DNA from: Streptomyces sp. NBC_00775
GTDB lineage: Bacteria > Actinomycetota > Actinomycetes > Streptomycetales > Streptomycetaceae
Reading direction: 5' to 3'
Assembly: GCF_036347135.1 (NCBI RefSeq)
Contig: NZ_CP108938.1
Span: 7,936,001-8,000,000 of the forward strand
DNA: 64,000 bases
This document shows, in pieces, positions 27,961-37,716 of the stretch (the first letter of the stretch is position 1; the number at the start of each line of letters is the position of its first letter). The position numbers were made by a program, and so were the translations under genes. Under the pieces are notes generated by a model. It had not been told where the DNA came from. It did no database searches and saw only the letters and a list, made by a program, of their open reading frames with translations.

Positions 27961-28500
27961 ATGGCCAGCTCTTCCGCAGCCGCCGCCCACCGGCGCCGCG
28001 CCACCGGCCCTGCCCCCTCACTGACCGGCCCGGCGAGCGATGTGCACCCCGTGCTGCGCCGGGCCACGGCCCCGCCCGCCGCCCTCGATCTGCTCGCCCA
28101 GGCCCGCGCCGGACTCGAAGAGGCGACGGCCCTGGAAACGCCCAACGAGCGGTACGCGACGGCCCACTTGGCCGCCCTGCGCACCGCCGCCGCCGTCCTC
28201 GCCGCCCGGGGCCGCCCGGAGACCACGCCCCGCCGCAGGGCCCGTATCCGCAGCGCCTGGGAAGTGCTCCCCGAAATCGCGCCCGAACTCACCGAGTGGA
28301 GCGCCCTGTTCGCCTCCGGCGCCACCCGTCGCGCCCGCGCCGAGGCGGGCATCCAGGGCGCGGCCCGCAGCCGCGACGCCGACGACCTGATACGCGACGT
28401 GGCGATGTTCCTGCGCCTCGTCGAACGCATGCTGGTGCTGCAACCCGTGCTTCCCCAGCCCCGACAGGAGGGAGACCGCGAGATCCCGGATGCGGGCTGA
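27961..28500 (+). CDS. SAV_6107-like HEPN-domain protein
   Basis: The 179-residue all-helical protein matches, from memory, the actinobacterial family named after SAV_6107, a HEPN superfamily branch. A basic Ala-rich start (about 30 residues) precedes helices containing LDLLAQARAGLEEATALETPNERYATAHLAALRTAAAVLAARG. The Arg-rich central RRRARIRSAWEVLPEIAPELTEWSALF and RDADDLIRDVAMFLRLVERM follow. HEPN proteins often bind or cleave RNA or partner with nucleotidyltransferases; no classical R-x4-6-H catalytic motif is evident and no such partner is adjacent. The ATG has a strong AGGAGG site. It is divergent from the ABC/YhgE/TetR operon. Confidence 0.7.
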   Translation: MASSSAAAAHRRRATGPAPSLTGPASDVHPVLRRATAPPAALDLLAQARAGLEEATALETPNERYATAHLAALRTAAAVLAARGRPETTPRRRARIRSAWEVLPEIAPELTEWSALFASGATRRARAEAGIQGAARSRDADDLIRDVAMFLRLVERMLVLQPVLPQPRQEGDREIPDAG

Positions 28501-28689
28501 CCGGCACCGCGGCCGGGAAACGGCCGTACGGACCCTCGCCCGTTCATCACGCGATCCGCCGCGTGAGACGGAGGATCGGCAACGACGGCGGAGGCAATAG
28601 GGTGGAGGCGCCTGCAGCCTCCTCACCGGGAGGCCACAAAGATCGCTCCGCCCTGCAAGAGGCGGTGCCGCGCCGAGGAGTCAACTGCC

Positions 28690-29460
28690 GTGTCGGACCC
28701 GATGCGCCCCCGCGCTTCTCTCCGTACCGCCGTGGTCTGGGAGGTCCTGAAGGACGCCCTGGACCGCCGGGTCAAGGCCACCGGGCGGGAGTCCCTCGAC
28801 GTACTCGACACCGGAGGCGGCAGCGGCAACTTCGCCGTGCCCGTGGCCCGCCTCGGCCACCGTGTCACCGTCGTCGACCCCAGCCCGAACGCGCTGTTCG
28901 CGCTGGAGCGCCGCGCCGCCGAGGCCGGCGTCGCCGACCGTGTGCAGGGCGTCCAGGGCGATGCGCACGGCCTCTTCGACGTGGTCGAGCGCGGTGGCTA
29001 TGACGCGGTGCTGTGCCACGGCGTCCTGGAGTACGTGGACGACCCGGCCGAGGGCGTGCGCAACGTGGTGGACGCGCTGCGCCCCGAGGGTGTCCTCAGC
29101 CTGCTCGCCGCAGGCCTGGGCGGAGCCGTGCTGGCCCGCGCCCTCGCCGGGCACTTCAAGGAGGCCAGGCAGGCGCTCGATGACCCGGACGGACGCTGGG
29201 GCGAGGGTGATCCCGTACCGCACCGCTTCACCGCCGGACAGCTCACCGCCCTCGTCGAGGGCGCGGGCCTGCGCGTCGGCGCCGTGCACGGCGTGCGAGT
29301 CTTCGCGGACCTGGTGCCGGGAGTCCTCGTGGACACCGAGCCCGGGGCCCTGGAGGCACTGCTGAAGCTGGAGGCGGCGGCGGCCGAGCTCGCCGCGTTC
29401 CACTCCGTGGCGACCCAGCTCCATGTGCTCGGTGAGGCGCAGGGGGCGGCCGAGGACTGA
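28690..29460 (+). CDS. SAM-dependent methyltransferase (CmoM/SmtA-like)
   Basis: The 256-residue class I methyltransferase has the SAM-binding motif I VLDTGGGSGNFAVPVARLG (about residues 37-55), an acidic strand-2 end (VTVVDPSPNALFALE) and motif IV AVLCHGVLEYVDD. The CHGVLEY sequence and overall length resemble tRNA wobble-uridine methyltransferase CmoM, but substrate assignment from motifs alone is weak. The GTG start follows GAGGAG. A stem-loop terminator follows the gene directly. Confidence 0.85.
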   Translation: MSDPMRPRASLRTAVVWEVLKDALDRRVKATGRESLDVLDTGGGSGNFAVPVARLGHRVTVVDPSPNALFALERRAAEAGVADRVQGVQGDAHGLFDVVERGGYDAVLCHGVLEYVDDPAEGVRNVVDALRPEGVLSLLAAGLGGAVLARALAGHFKEARQALDDPDGRWGEGDPVPHRFTAGQLTALVEGAGLRVGAVHGVRVFADLVPGVLVDTEPGALEALLKLEAAAAELAAFHSVATQLHVLGEAQGAAED

Positions 29461-29463
29461 GTA

Positions 29464-29491
29464 GCCTCCGGCGCCCGAGCGCCCCGGAGGC
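29464..29491 (+). terminator. Terminator hairpin after the methyltransferase gene
   Basis: GCCTCCGG (29464-29471) pairs with CCGGAGGC (29484-29491), with an inner CGC/GCG pairing around a small bulge. It starts 4 nt after the stop codon. No T-run. Confidence 0.6.
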
Positions 29492-29695
29492 GAACGCGGC
29501 CAAAGAGGGGCGCACCGCTGATCAGGGGCTTGGCGGCAGATGGAGTACGCCACAGACCGTCCGATCGGGTGCTCGGCGCCGTATGATCGAGGGAGACCGT
29601 CCGGCATGACGGACCGTTCGCTGGGGAATGGACGCCTCAGTGGATCGGGGCGCCATGGCGGGTTCCGGTTGGCGAATTGGCGTAGAGGGGCGGGT

Positions 29696-29723
29696 TTCAC
29701 GGGGGCGATTCCCTGCCTATCCT
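29696..29723 (+). promoter_or_regulatory. Candidate promoter for the DUF3040 gene
   Basis: TTCACG (29696-29701) and TATCCT (29718-29723) are 16 bp apart, giving a leader of about 40 nt before the GTG at 29772. A second -10-like TATGAT at 29582-29587 lacks a good -35. The rest of the 311-bp gap (29461-29771) shows only the terminator at its start. Confidence 0.35.
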
Positions 29724-29771
29724 GAAGGGGACCCCCGGTCGCCCCGGCGACTGCACGATGAGGAGGACTCC

Positions 29772-30167
29772 GTGCCGCTCTCGGAGCACGAGCAGCGAAT
29801 GCTCGAGCAGATGGAGCGAGCGCTGTACGCCGAAGATCCCAAGTTCGCGACAGCGCTTGAGGGAAGCGGGCTGCGTACGTACACCCGGCGACGGGTCTAC
29901 CAGGCGGTCGCGGGCTTCCTGGTGGGTATCGCGCTCCTCATGGCCGGAATGGTCGCAGTACAGATCTGGCTCAGCGTGGTGGGCTTCCTCGTCATGCTGG
30001 GCTGCGCGGTACTTGCCGTCACCGGTTGGCGCAAGGCTCCCAAACCGGGTGAACAACCGGCAGCGCCCGGCACACCCGCCACTCGCCGTCAGGGTCGGCA
30101 GCGCCGTTCCCTGATGCACCGCATCGAAGAACGCTGGCAGCGCCGCCGCGACGAACAGGGCCACTAG
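29772..30167 (+). CDS. DUF3040 two-helix membrane protein
   Basis: The 131-residue protein opens with the DUF3040 signature PLSEHEQRMLEQMERALYAEDPKFA. A linker (TYTRRRVYQ), two adjacent transmembrane helices (about residues 46-66 and 70-90) and a basic cytoplasmic tail follow. The GTG at 29772 has a perfect AGGAGG site. The family is restricted to actinobacteria and often lies upstream of the division cluster; its role is unknown. A 55-residue longer in-frame start is rejected because the extension is unlike the family. Confidence 0.88.
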   Translation: MPLSEHEQRMLEQMERALYAEDPKFATALEGSGLRTYTRRRVYQAVAGFLVGIALLMAGMVAVQIWLSVVGFLVMLGCAVLAVTGWRKAPKPGEQPAAPGTPATRRQGRQRRSLMHRIEERWQRRRDEQGH

Positions 30168-30197
30168 TCCTCCGGGCGCCGCGGCCGAAGAAACGCA

Positions 30198-30238
30198 CGT
30201 GAGGGGGTGTCCACCCAGGTGGTGGACACCCCCTCACG
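30198..30238 (+). terminator. Terminator for the DUF3040 gene
   Basis: A perfect 18-bp stem (30198-30215 with 30221-30238) and 5-nt loop begins 31 nt after the stop codon. It separates the + strand gene from the convergent transglutaminase operon. No T-run. Confidence 0.8.
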
Positions 30239-30367
30239 CACGCCCCTGAACCTGCCCAGGAGTCCCGGCACGGCGGCGGCGCACGGGTCGGCGCACCAGC
30301 GGTAGTGGCTGCCGGACTTGCGACAGTACCGAGGGAATCCGCACGCACCGCGGCAGACCCGGGGACA

Positions 30368-30403
30368 CATGTGGCGCCACCCCGGACGGGGTGGCGCCAC
30401 ATG
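30368..30403 (-). terminator. Terminator for the MoxR-DUF58-transglutaminase operon
   Basis: CATGTGGCGCCACCCC (30368-30383) and its exact complement (30388-30403) form a 16-bp stem with loop GGAC, 13 nt past the transglutaminase stop. With the hairpin at 30198-30238 it gives each convergent transcript its own terminator. Confidence 0.8.
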
Positions 30404-30415
30404 CGTCCGTGACCG

Positions 30416-32806
30416 TCAGCTGTTCTGACCCGAAGGACGGCGCAGCAGGGTCTCCCTGCGGGCCGCGAGACGGGCCGTCAGGCTCACCCGGCGGGCCGAG
30501 GCCGCCCAGACGACACGGATGGCTGAGCGGGGTGCGAGAAGGGCGCGGAGGCGGGCAGGGCGGCTCGCCGAGGTGCGCAGGGCGTCCGCGATGCGGCGCG
30601 CGTCGTCCGCGAGGCCTGCCACCGGTCGGGGATGCGGGGCGTAGAGAACCTGTTCCACGGCTGCCGCCAGCCGGTGCACCGCGTCCGACGCCGTCGGATC
30701 GAGGCCCCCGAGACGGACGATCCGGGCGGCGGCCTTGCGTGGCGTCTGCGACTCGTCCGGCGCGATCCCGTGGTCCCACGCCGTATCGGTCACCTCCTGC
30801 CAGACGCCCAGCGTGTACGCCGCCGCGTCCGCCTCGGTGCGGCCGTGCCCGCCGAGCCGAACGGCCCGTATCCGCATCCGCCAGAGCATCGGCAGCAGCG
30901 GCACCGCCAGGACCAGGAGCCCCGCCAAGGTCAGCCCCAGGATCTTGAACCACGGCCAGTTGTCGTCGTGGGAGCTCGCCGTCGCCGCCGCGGACTCGCT
31001 CGGGCACGCCTCCAGCTTGCGCTCCTGTGCCGTGCAGCTCTCGCTCGCCGACGGGGCACTGGAGGGCGCCGCGGACGAGGACAGCGTGGGCTTCGGAACG
31101 GCCGGCACGCTGTTGCCGGGGGTGTCCGTCTGGGTGTACTCCGGCACCGTGCCCCGGTTCGGGGTCGGTTCGAAGCGGGTCCAGCCCACTCCCTCGAAGT
31201 ACAGCTCGGGCCAGGCGTGCGCGTCGCGCAGCCCCACCGACATCGAACCGTCCGCCTGCGGGGAGCCGGGCGTGAAGCCCACCGCCACACGGGCCGGTAT
31301 CCCCAGCGTCCGGGCCATCGCGGCCATCGCGAAGGAGAAGTGGACGCAGAAGCCCTCCTTCTCCTTCAGGAACCGCGCGATCGCGGCGGAGCCGCTGCCG
31401 ACCTGCACCTGGGTGTCGTAGCGGAAGTTGCCGCTGACGGCGAAGTAGTCCTGGAGCTTGACCGCCTGCTCGTAGTGGTTGGCCGAGCCCTCGGTGACCT
31501 TCCGCGCGGTGTTCGCCACCACCGCGGGCAACGACTCCGGCACCTTGGTGAACTCGCGCTTCATCGCCGCCGACGGCTCGGGAGCGCTCGCGAGCTGCGC
31601 CGCCGTCGGCTGCACGACCAGGCTCGTCACCTCGTACTGCAGGCCGCGGGTGTTCTGGCCGTGGTCCCCGACGAGGGTGCGTCCCACGGGCTCGTACCGC
31701 CAACTGCCCTTGATGTTGACCTTGCTGGCCGGGTACGGCATCGGGAGCCAGTCCTGCGCGTACCAGTCGGCCGCCGAGATACGGGTCTGGATCGAGGCCC
31801 GCTGGATGTCGCTCCCGAGGCCGACCGGCGTCGGGAAGGTGTCCGGGACGTCCTGGATGCGCCGTTGGGCGGGCTTCCAGGCCGTGCCGTCGAAGTCGTC
31901 CAGGGAGACGATCCGCAGATAGAGGTCCTGGGTGTCGTCGGTGTTGGTGCGGTACGTCATGACCGTGCGGTCCTCGTCCACGTTCAGACTGTCGCGGAGC
32001 GAGACCAGCGGGTTCACCGCGGAGATCGTGCCGCCGCCCCCGGAGCCCGAGCCCACGCCCGTCCCCGCGCCGTCCAGCAGGCCGCCGTCGAGTGAGGGCA
32101 GGCCGAGCGGCACCACCAGGGCGATGCCCAGCGCGACCGCGCCGATGCGCCGCCCGGTGCGGACCGGCGCGACGGCGCCGCCGGCCGAGTCGGGGCCCGG
32201 TGTGCGGGTCGCCCCGCCGAAGACGCGGCCCCATTGCGAGAGCCGGTCGCGGCCCTCGGCCAGCAGCAGCATCAGATAGCCGGCGGCCGCGAGCAGGAAC
32301 CACAGCCATGCGGCGCTGCCGCCGGAGAGCCCCGCGGCGACCGAGTACAGCGCGAGCAGCGGCAGTCCGGCGGGTGCCGAGCTGCGGTACGTCACCGCGA
32401 GCGCGTCCACCGCGAGCCCGATCACCAGGACGCCGCCGATCAGCATCAGCCGGATGCCGTCGTGCAGCGGCGCCGGAATCGAGTACCGCCCGACGTCGTC
32501 GGCGCCCTCCTGCAGCAGCACGCCGAACTGGTGGAAGACCTCGGGCGCCGGGACGATCCCGGCGACGGCCTGCTGCCGGGCGAAGGCCAGCGTGAGCATC
32601 ATCAGCGTCACCAGCGCCTGCACCGCCACGGTCAGCGGCCGGGCCAGCGGAACCCGCCGGGTCAGCGCGCCCACACCGGTCTGCACCGCCAGCAGGAACG
32701 CCGCCTGGAAGATCCAGGTCGCCGGGTCGACCAGAGGCAGCAAGGCGCAGGCAGCCATCAGCGTGGCCGCCGCCGCGCACAGTGACAGTCGTGCACGCCC
32801 GCTCAT
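30416..32806 (-). CDS. DUF3488/transglutaminase-like membrane protein
   Basis: The 796-residue protein has about six N-terminal transmembrane helices (residues about 8-230, DUF3488), a large extracytoplasmic domain with a transglutaminase core, one further helix (WFKILGLTLAGLLVLAVPLLPMLW) and a cytoplasmic DUF4129-like tail. The catalytic Cys is in KEGFCVHFSFAMAAMARTLGIPARVAVGF and the His in LRDAHAWPELYFEG. It overlaps the DUF58 gene by 4 nt (ATGA). The MoxR-DUF58-transglutaminase set is a widespread operon with suspected roles in cell-envelope protein maturation. The substrate is unknown. Confidence 0.92.
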   Translation of the reverse strand: MSGRARLSLCAAAATLMAACALLPLVDPATWIFQAAFLLAVQTGVGALTRRVPLARPLTVAVQALVTLMMLTLAFARQQAVAGIVPAPEVFHQFGVLLQEGADDVGRYSIPAPLHDGIRLMLIGGVLVIGLAVDALAVTYRSSAPAGLPLLALYSVAAGLSGGSAAWLWFLLAAAGYLMLLLAEGRDRLSQWGRVFGGATRTPGPDSAGGAVAPVRTGRRIGAVALGIALVVPLGLPSLDGGLLDGAGTGVGSGSGGGGTISAVNPLVSLRDSLNVDEDRTVMTYRTNTDDTQDLYLRIVSLDDFDGTAWKPAQRRIQDVPDTFPTPVGLGSDIQRASIQTRISAADWYAQDWLPMPYPASKVNIKGSWRYEPVGRTLVGDHGQNTRGLQYEVTSLVVQPTAAQLASAPEPSAAMKREFTKVPESLPAVVANTARKVTEGSANHYEQAVKLQDYFAVSGNFRYDTQVQVGSGSAAIARFLKEKEGFCVHFSFAMAAMARTLGIPARVAVGFTPGSPQADGSMSVGLRDAHAWPELYFEGVGWTRFEPTPNRGTVPEYTQTDTPGNSVPAVPKPTLSSSAAPSSAPSASESCTAQERKLEACPSESAAATASSHDDNWPWFKILGLTLAGLLVLAVPLLPMLWRMRIRAVRLGGHGRTEADAAAYTLGVWQEVTDTAWDHGIAPDESQTPRKAAARIVRLGGLDPTASDAVHRLAAAVEQVLYAPHPRPVAGLADDARRIADALRTSASRPARLRALLAPRSAIRVVWAASARRVSLTARLAARRETLLRRPSGQNS

Positions 32807-34166
32807 GAGCCGTCGCCCCCCGCCGTACTCCCCGTCGACGCGACGTGCGTGCGCTGTCGGTCGGCCTCCCGCCACAGGTCGGCGATCCCCGCCCCCCGCG
32901 GCACCGTCACGGCGGTCCAGCCCGCCTCGCGCAGCATGCGCAGTCGATCCTCGCTCTGGTCCAACGGGCCGGGGACATCGCTCGGTTCCCGTACCCAGGT
33001 CTCACTGTCCAGCAGGAAGGCGACGGCCCCGCCGCTGCGCTGGCGCATCTTGCCGAGCACCGTCGCCTGCTCCTCGTCCAGATCGCCGAGGAAGGCGATC
33101 AGCAGCCCTTCGTTTCCGCCGCGCAGCACGTCGTACGCCCGGGAGAGCCCGGTGCCGTCCGAGTGGTCGATGACCGCGAGCGTGTCCATCATCATCCCGG
33201 CCGCGTCGGCCGACTCCTGGCTGGCGCCCGCGAAACCGTCGGCCCCCTCGCCGGGTACCGAGTTGCCGGTATCGGTCAACAGCCGTACCGAAAAGCCCCG
33301 TTCGAGCATGTGCACCAGCGTCGACGCCGTGCCCGAGACGGCCCACTCGAAGGCCGAGTCGGGGCCCGCGCCCTGGAAGGCGATGCCCCGGGTGTCGAGC
33401 AGCACCGTGCAGCGGGAGCGCTGGGGCTGCTCCTCGCGGCGGACCATCAACTCGCCGTAGCGCGCGGTCAGGCGCCAGTGCACCCGGCGCAGGTCGTCGC
33501 CGTAGCGGTACCCGCGCGGGATGATGTCGTCCTCGCCGGCCAGTGCCAGCGAGCGCTGCCGTCCGTCGCCGTACCCCTTCGCCTCGCCGGTCAGCCGCAC
33601 CGGCGGCAGCGCCTCCACGCGCGGGATGACCGTCAGGGTGTCGTACGTCGAGAAGGAGCGGGTCAGCTCGCACATGCCGAAGGGGTCGGTGAGCCGCAGT
33701 TGCAGCGGCCCGAGCGGATAGCGGCCGCGCAGGTCCGAGCGCACCCGGTAGGACACCTCGCGCCGTCCGCCGGCCTCCACCCGGTCCAGGACGAAGCGGG
33801 GCCGCGGACCGAGCACGTACGGCACCCGGTCCTGGAGCATCAGCAGTCCGGTGGGCAGCCGCGAGACGTTGTCCATCCGCAGATGGACGCGGGCCTCGGA
33901 ACCGGCGGGCACGCGCGCGGGGGAGAGCCTGCGACTGCCCGCGACCCGGTAGCGGGTGCGGTACAGCACGGTCGCGCAGACCAGCGGCAGGACCGAGAGG
34001 AGCAGGCCGACCCGGAGCAGATCGCTCTGCCCCAGGACGTACGCGCAGATCGCGGCGGCGACTCCGGCGGCCAGGAAGGAGCGCCCGCGCGTGGTGAGCC
34101 CGGCGAGCGCGGTGCGCAGCCCGCCTTTGTCCTCCTCGGCGGTCTGCCCCGTGCCCGCTTGCGTCA

Positions 34167-34167
<1 letters not shown>
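32803..34167 (-). CDS. DUF58 domain protein
   Basis: The 454-residue protein has two closely spaced N-terminal helices (about residues 30-70), a beta-rich domain, and the DUF58 core with GYRYGDDLRRVHWRLTARYGELMVRREEQ. A von Willebrand-like A domain follows (VLLDTRG, then LAVIDHSDGTGLSRAYD). It starts on the last base of the MoxR stop codon (TGATG) and overlaps the transglutaminase gene by 4 nt, so all three are translationally coupled. In such operons the vWA-like protein is the usual partner of the MoxR ATPase. Confidence 0.92.
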
Positions 34168-35204
<1,037 letters not shown>

Positions 35205-35276
35205 CCGGCCCTCCTCGGCCCTTTCCCGGGCCGACGCCCTGTGCGGACCGGCCCACCCCGAAACACGGACACCACG

Positions 35277-35292
35277 CGCGGAAAGTTCCGCG
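35277..35292 (-). promoter_or_regulatory. Palindrome upstream of the MoxR operon
   Basis: CGCGGAA-AG-TTCCGCG is a 16-bp near-perfect palindrome centred about 80 bp before the MoxR start. It is a candidate operator. The rest of the 265-bp gap to the carbonic anhydrase gene shows no other clear element. Confidence 0.35.
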
Positions 35293-35469
35293 TGACGCCA
35301 CACCCGCATTCTTGTTGCCGTTACCGGTTCGTGTCACTCGCCTGTGGATAACTGGCCGCGATATGTCAGGTCTTACGGCTCTTTGGGCGCCGGAAGGCCG
35401 GGGTTCTTTCGTGAAGAGAGAGTCCCACGAGGTGCCGAGGGGCGCCGACCTGGGGTCCGGCGGAGCCGG

Positions 35470-36018
35470 TCAGGTGGGGTCGATCTCGCGCATCAGGCCG
35501 GTGGTGACGTCGAAGACGAAGCCGCGTACGTCATTGGTGTGCAGCAGGAACGGGGAGGTGCGCACCCGCTGCATCGACTGCCGTACGTCCTGCTCGACGT
35601 CCCGGAAGGCCTCGACCGCCCAGGCGGGGCGCTGGCCGACCTCCATCTCCAGGTCGTGCCGGAAGTCCTCGGTGAGGGACTCCAGGCCGCAGCCGGTGTG
35701 GTGGATGAGAACCACACTGCGGGTGCCGAGCGCCCGCTGGCTGATCGTGAGGGAGCGGATCACGTCGTCGGTGACGACACCGCCGGCGTTGCGGATGGTG
35801 TGGCAGTCGCCCAGCTCCAGGCCGAGCGCGGCGTGCAGGTCGAGCCGGGCGTCCATGCACGCGACCACCGCGACGTGCAGCACGGGACGGGCGTCCATCC
35901 CGGGATCGGTGAACGCGGCGGCGTACTGCTGATTCGCATCGACGAGCCGGTCGGTGACGGTGCCGTCTGTGGCTATGGCGCCTTCGGGTTCGGTAGGAAC
36001 GGATGCAGAAGTCGTCAT
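35470..36018 (-). CDS. Beta-class carbonic anhydrase
   Basis: The 182-residue cytoplasmic enzyme interconverts CO2 and bicarbonate. Zinc ligands are Cys54 (CMDAR, with the Asp56-Arg58 dyad), His107 and Cys110 (HHTGC). The order and spacing match the shorter beta-CA branch common in actinobacteria. The ATG at 36018 lies in the middle of a 16-bp palindrome and has no ribosome site, and TAACGT ends 7 nt upstream of it. The mRNA is therefore probably leaderless. A longer in-frame extension is rejected for lack of family similarity. Confidence 0.92.
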   Translation of the reverse strand: MTTSASVPTEPEGAIATDGTVTDRLVDANQQYAAAFTDPGMDARPVLHVAVVACMDARLDLHAALGLELGDCHTIRNAGGVVTDDVIRSLTISQRALGTRSVVLIHHTGCGLESLTEDFRHDLEMEVGQRPAWAVEAFRDVEQDVRQSMQRVRTSPFLLHTNDVRGFVFDVTTGLMREIDPT

Positions 36019-36028
36019 AGCTATGACG
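36013..36028 (-). promoter_or_regulatory. Palindrome covering the carbonic anhydrase start codon
   Basis: CGTCATAGCTATGACG is a perfect 16-bp palindrome that includes the ATG. If the transcript is leaderless it would lie at +1, a position suited to a repressor. Confidence 0.5.
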
Positions 36029-36194
36029 TTACTGGTCACAGGCAGAGGAGTCCTGCTGTGAGAGGGGACAAAGAACGTCATCGTGGCTTGTTGTGAGGTA
36101 ACCCACACGGGCGGTGTCGGCGCGCCCATAAGGGTGATTACCGCGGATTTGCGGCTTCATCGGGAGTAGGCCTCGCGACGCGCATGCCGGTTGA

Positions 36195-36222
36195 TTGACC
36201 GCGAGACACCGTGGACTAAAGT
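36195..36222 (+). promoter_or_regulatory. Predicted dcw cluster promoter upstream of rsmH
   Basis: TTGACC (36195-36200) and TAAAGT (36217-36222) with a 16-bp spacer are a good vegetative-type promoter. Transcription would begin near 36229, giving a leader of about 213 nt. The remainder of the 312-bp gap (36130-36441) is GC-rich leader with one hairpin. Confidence 0.6.
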
Positions 36223-36269
36223 GACGCGAAGCGGGAGGCGAGGCTCTCCCTGCTGGACTGTTATCCCCC

Positions 36270-36297
36270 GGAGACCCGGCGCTTTTCCGGTGTCTCC
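36270..36297 (+). other. Hairpin in the rsmH leader
   Basis: GGAGACCCGG (36270-36279) pairs with CCGG-T-GTCTCC (36287-36297), 10 bp with one bulged T and a CGCTTTT loop, preceded by TTATCCCCC. It lies about 40 nt into the predicted transcript and could be an attenuator-like or stabilising structure. Confidence 0.5.
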
Positions 36298-36441
36298 TCG
36301 CGTGCGCGGCGCGTACGTACGGCTCGGCCTCCTCCCGCTCCCGGTCGGCTGACGCCACTCACCCGGCGCCAGCAGGCCTCCCCTTCTCGAGCGGGCGGGG
36401 ACCCGGCGGTGCGTGCGGCCGCGCGGACCTGAGAGGGCCCC

Positions 36442-37401
36442 TTGAGCCAGAGTCGACACGTCCCGGTGATGCTCCAGCGGTGCCTGGACATGTTGGCCCC
36501 GGCCCTCGCCGAGCCGGGAGCCGTGGTCGTCGACTGCACCCTCGGGCTCGGCGGCCACAGCGAAGCCCTCCTCACCCAGTTCCCCGAGGCCCGTCTCGTG
36601 GCCCTGGACCGCGACAAGGAGGCGCTGCGACTCTCCGGGGAGCGACTCGCCCCCTTCGGCGACCGCGCCACCCTGGTGCACGCGGTCTACGACGAACTCC
36701 CCGACGTACTCGACCGCCTGGGCATCCCGCGCGTCCAGGGCGTCCTGTTCGACCTCGGCGTCTCCTCCATGCAACTCGACGAGGCGGACCGCGGGTTCGC
36801 CTACGCGCAGGACGCCCCGCTCGACATGCGCATGGACCAGACGACCGGGATCAGCGCGGCCGAGGTGCTCAACACCTACCCGGCGGGCGAACTGGTGCGG
36901 ATCCTGCGGGCGTACGGCGAGGAGAAGCAGGCCAAGCGGATCGTCTCCGCGGTCGTGCGTGAACGCGAGAAGGAGCCCTTCAGCAACAGCGCGCGGCTCG
37001 TCGAGCTGATCCGCGACTCGCTTCCGCAGGCCGCCAAGCGCACCGGCGGCAACCCCGCCAAGCGCACCTTCCAGGCCCTGCGCATCGAGGTCAACGGTGA
37101 ACTCAGCGTCCTGGAGAGGGCGATCCCCGCGGCCGTGAAGTCGCTCGCCGTCGGCGGCCGGATCGCCGTGCTGTCGTACCACTCGCTGGAGGACCGGCTG
37201 GTCAAGCAGGTCTTCGCGGCCGGCGCCGCCAACACCGCGCCGCCCGGACTGCCGGTCGTGCCCGAGCGCTACCAGCCCCGGCTCAAGCTGCTCACCCGCG
37301 GTGCCGAACTTCCCACCGAGGAAGAGGTCGCCGAGAACCGGCGCGCGGCGCCCGCCCGGCTGCGCGGGGCGCAACGCATCCGCGAGGACAACGCCGAGTG
37401 A
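36442..37401 (+). CDS. rsmH: 16S rRNA (cytosine1402-N4)-methyltransferase RsmH (MraW)
   Basis: The 319-residue SAM enzyme methylates C1402 in the decoding centre of 16S rRNA. It shows [11 protein letters not shown], the SAM motif [28 protein letters not shown], the family signature [33 protein letters not shown] and the C-terminal [16 protein letters not shown]. The start is TTG with GAGAGGG upstream. It is the first gene of the dcw cluster. No mraZ precedes it in this window. It is followed by the unusual repeat array before ftsL. Confidence 0.96.
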   Translation: MSQSRHVPVMLQRCLDMLAPALAEPGAVVVDCTLGLGGHSEALLTQFPEARLVALDRDKEALRLSGERLAPFGDRATLVHAVYDELPDVLDRLGIPRVQGVLFDLGVSSMQLDEADRGFAYAQDAPLDMRMDQTTGISAAEVLNTYPAGELVRILRAYGEEKQAKRIVSAVVREREKEPFSNSARLVELIRDSLPQAAKRTGGNPAKRTFQALRIEVNGELSVLERAIPAAVKSLAVGGRIAVLSYHSLEDRLVKQVFAAGAANTAPPGLPVVPERYQPRLKLLTRGAELPTEEEVAENRRAAPARLRGAQRIREDNAE

Positions 37402-37423
37402 GGCGCGGGGAGGGGGAGGGCGC

Positions 37424-37716
37424 GTGAGTCGGAAACCCAAACTCGCGGGATGTCGTGGGTTGGATGTCCAAACCCGCGGGATGCTGCGGGTTGGGAATCC
37501 AAACTCGCCAAGCCCTCGTGAGTGGGGAAGTCAAACCCGCTCGGCTGCCGTGACGCCTGGAAACCAAACCCACCGAGCGGCTGTGACGTCGGGAAACCAA
37601 ACCCACCGAGCGTCCGTGACATCGGGAAGCGCAACCCGCCAAGGGGCCGTGCAGTCGGGAAACCCATCCCGCCGAGCGGCCGCGAACTCGGGAAGCCGAA
37701 CCCGCAGGGAGGGCGT
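37424..37716 (+). repeat. Degenerate array of about nine 31-35 bp repeats between rsmH and ftsL
   Basis: Units begin near 37424, 37455, 37486, 37518, 37550, 37583, 37616, 37649 and 37682. Each has the form GTGA-n4-CGGGAAACCAAACCCGC-n8; early units are 31-32 bp and later ones 33 bp. The ftsL start (GTGAGCACGAAACCCGAAC) and the first unit (GTGAGTCGGAAACCCAAAC) match the same pattern, so the array looks like tandem duplication of the 5' end of ftsL. It fills nearly the whole 315-bp gap. Confidence 0.9.

Noticed and set aside
30234..32780. An 848-codon - strand frame overlapping the transglutaminase gene
   Set aside because: Its product is Arg/Gly/Ala-rich with no domain, and the alternative frame carries transglutaminase and membrane motifs.
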